Source of the DNA: an uncultured Ruminococcus sp.
GTDB taxonomy: Bacteria > Bacillota > Clostridia > Oscillospirales > Acutalibacteraceae
Assembly: GCA_902803035.1 (NCBI GenBank)
Contig: CADCON010000243.1
Span: forward strand, 1 to 15,725
DNA: 15,725 bases
Direction: 5' to 3'
The notes beneath the pieces were generated by a model, which did no database searches, was not told the DNA's origin, and saw only the letters and a list, made by a program, of their open reading frames with translations. Position 1 is the first letter of the stretch, and each line of letters starts with the position of its first letter. Position numbers and translations under genes: made by a program. Positions 12,928 through 15,725 of this stretch are shown here, piece after piece.

Positions 12928-13856
12928 GTCAGAATGCCACCCTTTCCCGCGATATCGTCCACGCGGAATTTTTCCAGAAGAATGTCAGGATAATACGAGA
13001 GCTTTGCCCTTCGCAGTCCCTCCCGGTCCATGTCCTCCTCGCGGTTGACATATTCAAATCCTGCCAGCCGGTTGGCGGCAAAGCAGTTGTTGATCATGGT
13101 GTAGGAGCCGTCAAAATCCGTGTCCGCTTTCTCGAAATGTGTGACGAACACCCGGTCATTGAGCGGCTCTCCTATGGTGACGGCAATGATTTTGCCGCCC
13201 ACGCGAAGCAGACCGCCGACGAGTCCCAGCGCGCGGAAATTCTTCAGGGCGAGGGCAATGGCGGAATTTTCCATGCAAAGCTCATAGACCTGTTCCTCGT
13301 CCTGTCCGGCAATGGCCTTCTTCAGAAGGTTTCCCGCGAAGGTCATGCACTCCTCAATATTGGCTTCCGTTATGTCCTCATAGCGCCAGTCGGGATAGCT
13401 TCTCACGAATTTGCTGATGTGGTTGCGTTTGGCGTGAAATTTCTTTCCGCTCAGGGCAATCAGGTTTTCGGTGCGGTAGATGTAGTCAAAATCCCCGCGC
13501 TGCTCCGTGAAGGTGAATTCACCGGGAAATTCGCGGTTCAGCTCGTCACACTGCCATTTTTCCGCGCAGTATATCATCAGCTTCGCGTCGCGGGACGAGG
13601 CGTCCTCACGCAGCGCCTGTATGGCGTCGCGGACAGAATAGCTTTTACCCATCGGATACATATAATACGTCTGCCTGTTCTCGTCCAGTCCGCGGATCAG
13701 AAGGGCGTCGCCCCAACGCGCTACTTCGGTGTAATAGAGATCCTTCCACAGCCAGAGAGTGGCAAACGCGCAGAAGCACCCGTAATACACGGTTCCTTCA
13801 AAGATATCGTCAATCCATTTTTTATCGTCAAGCGTCGGAATATGAAAATCAAGCAT
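12924..13856 (-). CDS. DUF2156 protein (LPG synthase C-terminal-like / aminoacyl-transferase fold)
   Basis: A 310-residue soluble protein. The segment YIYRTENLIALSGKKFHAKR (125-144), followed by NHISKF, the central FEKADTDFDGSYTMINN (241-257), and the end segment VNREEDMDREGLRRAKLSYY (270-289) are hallmarks of DUF2156. This is the GNAT-like double fold found at the C-terminus of phosphatidylglycerol lysyltransferase (MprF). In MprF it moves an amino acid from tRNA to a lipid. Here there is no membrane part, so the acceptor is unknown. The start is ATG 13856, with AGGA about 9 nt upstream. It is 43 bp after the tmk gene and overlaps the GNAT gene by 4 bp. A LysRS gene is nearby but on a separate unit. 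Confidence 0.88.
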   Translation of the reverse strand: MLDFHIPTLDDKKWIDDIFEGTVYYGCFCAFATLWLWKDLYYTEVARWGDALLIRGLDENRQTYYMYPMGKSYSVRDAIQALREDASSRDAKLMIYCAEKWQCDELNREFPGEFTFTEQRGDFDYIYRTENLIALSGKKFHAKRNHISKFVRSYPDWRYEDITEANIEECMTFAGNLLKKAIAGQDEEQVYELCMENSAIALALKNFRALGLVGGLLRVGGKIIAVTIGEPLNDRVFVTHFEKADTDFDGSYTMINNCFAANRLAGFEYVNREEDMDREGLRRAKLSYYPDILLEKFRVDDIAGKGGILT

Positions 13857-13899
13857 TATTGTTAATCCTGCCGTTCTGAACGGAATAATGAATTATCCG

Positions 13900-14571
13900 T
13901 CATATAAGTTTGTTTTTCACAGTGAGCCAGATTTCTTCCGCAATATCTTCCATGGGTTTCGGCTCCTCTCCCTCAAAACAGCGGATCACATTCCAGCCTA
14001 GGGCTTCCGCCGAATACAGGGCGGATTCCCGGCACTGCTTCTGAAAAGAGAGGTCGGTTTCGTGAATGTCCTTGCGGGTTGCGCTGCCGCCATATCGTCT
14101 GGTCATCAGCTTCTGGGAGATTTCGGGCGACATATCAAGATAAATCACCGTATCCGGCGCGGGAAGCTCCAGAAGCCGGTATTCGTAATCCTCCAGCCAG
14201 CGAAGGAATTCATTCCAATGCCGCTTTGGAAGCTTGGTCATCTGATAAACCGCGTTGGATGTGGTATAGCGGTCGGCAAGAATATTGACTCCGTCAAGAT
14301 AATCGCCTTCCCAATGCTTTTTGAAGGCGGCGTATCTGTCCACGGCGTAGAAGCTGGACGCGGCATAGGCGTTGACCGACTGCGGCGAACTGCCGAATTC
14401 GCCCGCAAGATAGCTTTTCACGAGAGCGGCTGACGTTTCTTCATAATTCGGGAAGGAAACCTGCCGCACACGACGCCCCTGCGCGATCATTCGGTCGTGA
14501 AGGAGTGCGGTCTGCGTCGCTTTTCCGCTGCCATCCAGCCCCTCGATGACTATCAGATTATGACTGTCCAA
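13900..14571 (-). CDS. tmk: Thymidylate kinase-like protein (dTMP kinase)
   Basis: A 223-residue P-loop nucleoside-monophosphate kinase that would phosphorylate dTMP to dTDP for DNA synthesis. It shows IEGLDGSGKATQ (9-20, P-loop), SFPNYE (39-44), the DRY motif with LADRYTTSNAVYQ (98-110), and a lid region RRYGGSATRKDIHETD (158-173). The P-loop has Ala where most family members have Ser/Thr after the lysine (GKATQ), and the lid reads DIHE where classical Tmk has DRIE; this looks like a divergent subgroup, so activity on dTMP is probable but not certain. The start is TTG 14571, because GAGGTG (14584-14579) is 7 nt upstream; the TTG at 14577 would be only 1 nt from that site. It has its own promoter and is first of a three-gene run. 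Confidence 0.9.
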   Translation of the reverse strand: MDSHNLIVIEGLDGSGKATQTALLHDRMIAQGRRVRQVSFPNYEETSAALVKSYLAGEFGSSPQSVNAYAASSFYAVDRYAAFKKHWEGDYLDGVNILADRYTTSNAVYQMTKLPKRHWNEFLRWLEDYEYRLLELPAPDTVIYLDMSPEISQKLMTRRYGGSATRKDIHETDLSFQKQCRESALYSAEALGWNVIRCFEGEEPKPMEDIAEEIWLTVKNKLI

Positions 14572-14594
14572 TTTCAAACACCTCTATCCGTCAT

Positions 14595-14623
14595 ATTATA
14601 ACAAATGTTTCTCATGTCTACAA
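14595..14623 (-). promoter_or_regulatory. Sigma-A promoter of the tmk-DUF2156-GNAT operon
   Basis: On the minus strand a perfect -10 TATAAT (14600-14595) and a weak -35 TTGTAG (14623-14618) lie 17 bp apart. The leader to the TTG start is about 17 nt and contains the ribosome site. Confidence 0.6.
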
Positions 14624-14630
14624 TAGAAAG

Positions 14631-14675
14631 CGCACGAATTTTCAATCTGTTAATAAAATTCAGAAAATTCGTGCG
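14631..14675 (-). terminator. 13-bp-arm hairpin between the LysRS and tmk genes
   Basis: Perfect arms CGCACGAATTTTC (14631-14643) and GAAAATTCGTGCG (14663-14675) enclose 19 nt. It lies 34 bp past the LysRS stop, so a terminator role is likely. No clear U run follows on the minus strand (CTTTCTATTG), so it could act as an mRNA 3' stabiliser. Confidence 0.45.
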
Positions 14676-14709
14676 TATTTTCAATGTTGACCGGCGTAAT
14701 ATGCCGTCA

Positions 14710-15725
14710 TTATTTGATGGCCGTACCTTCCGGAACGATGTCGTCCACGAAAATCACCTGACAGCCGCAGGCGTTATTGGTGGCGGCAAGCAGCATTCCG
14801 TTGCTCTGGACGCCGGAGAACCGGGCGGGAGCAAGGTTGGCGACAACAATGATCTTTCTGCCCACAAGCTGTTCCGGCGTGTAGTCGTGCTTGATACTGG
14901 AAACGATGACGCGCTCCCTGATGCCGTCGAAAAGCGTGAGCTTGAGACAATTGGCGGACTTGCGGATCTCCTGCGCCTTGACAATCCGGCAGACGCGCAG
15001 ATCGATTTTACCGAAGGTGTCGATGTCGATTTCTTCCTTGATTTCGGCGACCGGATCCGGATCGCCATATACCTTCTCGGGAACGGTTTCTTCCTCCACA
15101 GGCGGCTTGTCCAGTTCCTTTTCCTCTTCCGTCCGGGGATAGGAGAAATCCAGAAGGCCTACGTAACGCTCCGGTTCGATGGCATACAGGAAAAGATACA
15201 GGCGCGGCCCCTTCTCCTTGTCGATAAGAAGCCTGTAAACCGTCTTGAAGAACGCGCCCTGCAGCTTTTTGAGTTCCTTGTCCGTTATGCCGTCCACGTT
15301 GAACACCTGCTTGGGAATATCATAAAGCTGCGTGTTCAGTTCGTCGAGGGTATAGCCGCCCTTGGCGAGATAGGCGTGAAGCAACTCAATTTCACGCTTT
15401 TCCTCCTCGCTGAGCGTTTCGAAAACCTCAAAATTGCGGGTGGCGCGCAGATGGTTGACCTGATCGGGGGCGCACTGCTCCAGCCAGTACTTGGCTCTGT
15501 CCAGACGGTCGGCGAATTGTTCGTACTTATAGGGCGTGCCAATCTTTTCAAAAACGGTTTCCAACATGGGAATATTGAAATCAACCACCGATCCGAGCTG
15601 TACCAGCAGGCTCATGGGAACGGTTTCGATGGTGCGGTCGCCGATCGTGGTATTGTACATGATGGATCTGACGTAATCGTCAGCGGCGCCGTCCCTGACG
15701 GCGTTGTACATCCTGTCAAATTCAA
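14710..15725 (-). CDS. lysK: Class I lysyl-tRNA synthetase with C-terminal EMAP/MetRS-like tRNA-binding domain, partial (N-terminus outside the window)
   Basis: The frame is open through the right edge, so only the last 337 or so residues are seen; the ATG at 15711 is internal. Numbering from it, residues 1-188 resemble the C-terminal helical anticodon-binding part of class I LysRS (RLDRAKYWLEQCAP at 69-82, and FFKTVYRLLIDKEKGPRLYL at 154-173). The catalytic HIGH and KMSKS-like motifs lie beyond the window. An acidic, Pro/Glu-rich linker (190-227) leads to a tRNA-binding OB fold (228-333: IDTFGKIDLRVCRIVKAQ, then KIIVVANLAPARFSGVQSNG). That domain is usual at the end of MetRS and in EMAP-type proteins. 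Class I LysRS charges tRNA-Lys and is common in archaea and patchy in bacteria. A MetRS identity was considered, but the helical part does not fit it. Confidence 0.8.
   Translation of the reverse strand, partial: EFDRMYNAVRDGAADDYVRSIMYNTTIGDRTIETVPMSLLVQLGSVVDFNIPMLETVFEKIGTPYKYEQFADRLDRAKYWLEQCAPDQVNHLRATRNFEVFETLSEEEKREIELLHAYLAKGGYTLDELNTQLYDIPKQVFNVDGITDKELKKLQGAFFKTVYRLLIDKEKGPRLYLFLYAIEPERYVGLLDFSYPRTEEEKELDKPPVEEETVPEKVYGDPDPVAEIKEEIDIDTFGKIDLRVCRIVKAQEIRKSANCLKLTLFDGIRERVIVSSIKHDYTPEQLVGRKIIVVANLAPARFSGVQSNGMLLAATNNACGCQVIFVDDIVPEGTAIK

Noticed and set aside
14710..15725. Methionyl-tRNA synthetase
   Set aside because: Only the last 106 residues resemble the MetRS tail; the preceding helical part fits the class I LysRS anticodon domain better. 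The N-terminus is outside the window, so this stays open to test.

Overview
The window reads as chromosomal DNA of an anaerobic Bacillota species, most likely a gut-type clostridium of the Ruminococcus/Oscillospiraceae kind. The grounds are strong AGGAGG-type ribosome binding sites with several TTG starts, consensus sigma-A promoters, a rubrerythrin/flavodiiron oxygen-defence set, and a class I (archaeal-type) lysyl-tRNA synthetase. The genus is inferred from gene content; no marker gene settles it. No insertion sequence, phage gene, CRISPR array or attachment site was seen.

Left part (1-2864): the 5' two thirds of a tRNA-Ala(GGC) runs off the left edge on the minus strand. Next comes a YebC/PmpR-family gene (minus). 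A plus-strand run of three small related genes follows; each encodes a Pro/Gln/Tyr-rich soluble N-terminus followed by a DUF4190-like membrane hairpin. The run ends at a strong bidirectional terminator.

Centre (3000-6462): a compact stress-defence cluster. A minus-strand pair encodes a flavin reductase-rubredoxin fusion (Hrb type) and rubrerythrin. Divergent from it are a Crp/Fnr-family regulator and then an A-type flavodiiron protein (FprA). Together they supply an electron donor (Hrb), an O2/NO reductase (FprA), a peroxide reductase (Rbr) and a plausible regulator. The divergent promoter region holds two consensus promoters, a PerR-box-like sequence over the hrb -35, and a perfect 7-bp-arm inverted repeat at the predicted start point of the regulator.

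Right part (6488-15725, all minus): an 825-residue protein joins a complete Gfo/Idh/MocA NAD(P)-dependent oxidoreductase to a catalytically complete GH13 alpha-amylase-family domain; this is the most unusual gene here. Reading in the direction of transcription, there is then an operon DJ-1/PfpI protein - 5-formyltetrahydrofolate cyclo-ligase - MltG, and another, thymidylate kinase - DUF2156 protein - GNAT acetyltransferase. Last is the 3' part of a class I lysyl-tRNA synthetase with an appended EMAP/MetRS-like tRNA-binding domain, open at the right edge.

Nine promoters could be read by eye, all with TATAAT-like -10 boxes and exactly 17-bp spacers, giving a consistent map of transcription units. 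All family assignments come from reading the sequences; no database search was run.
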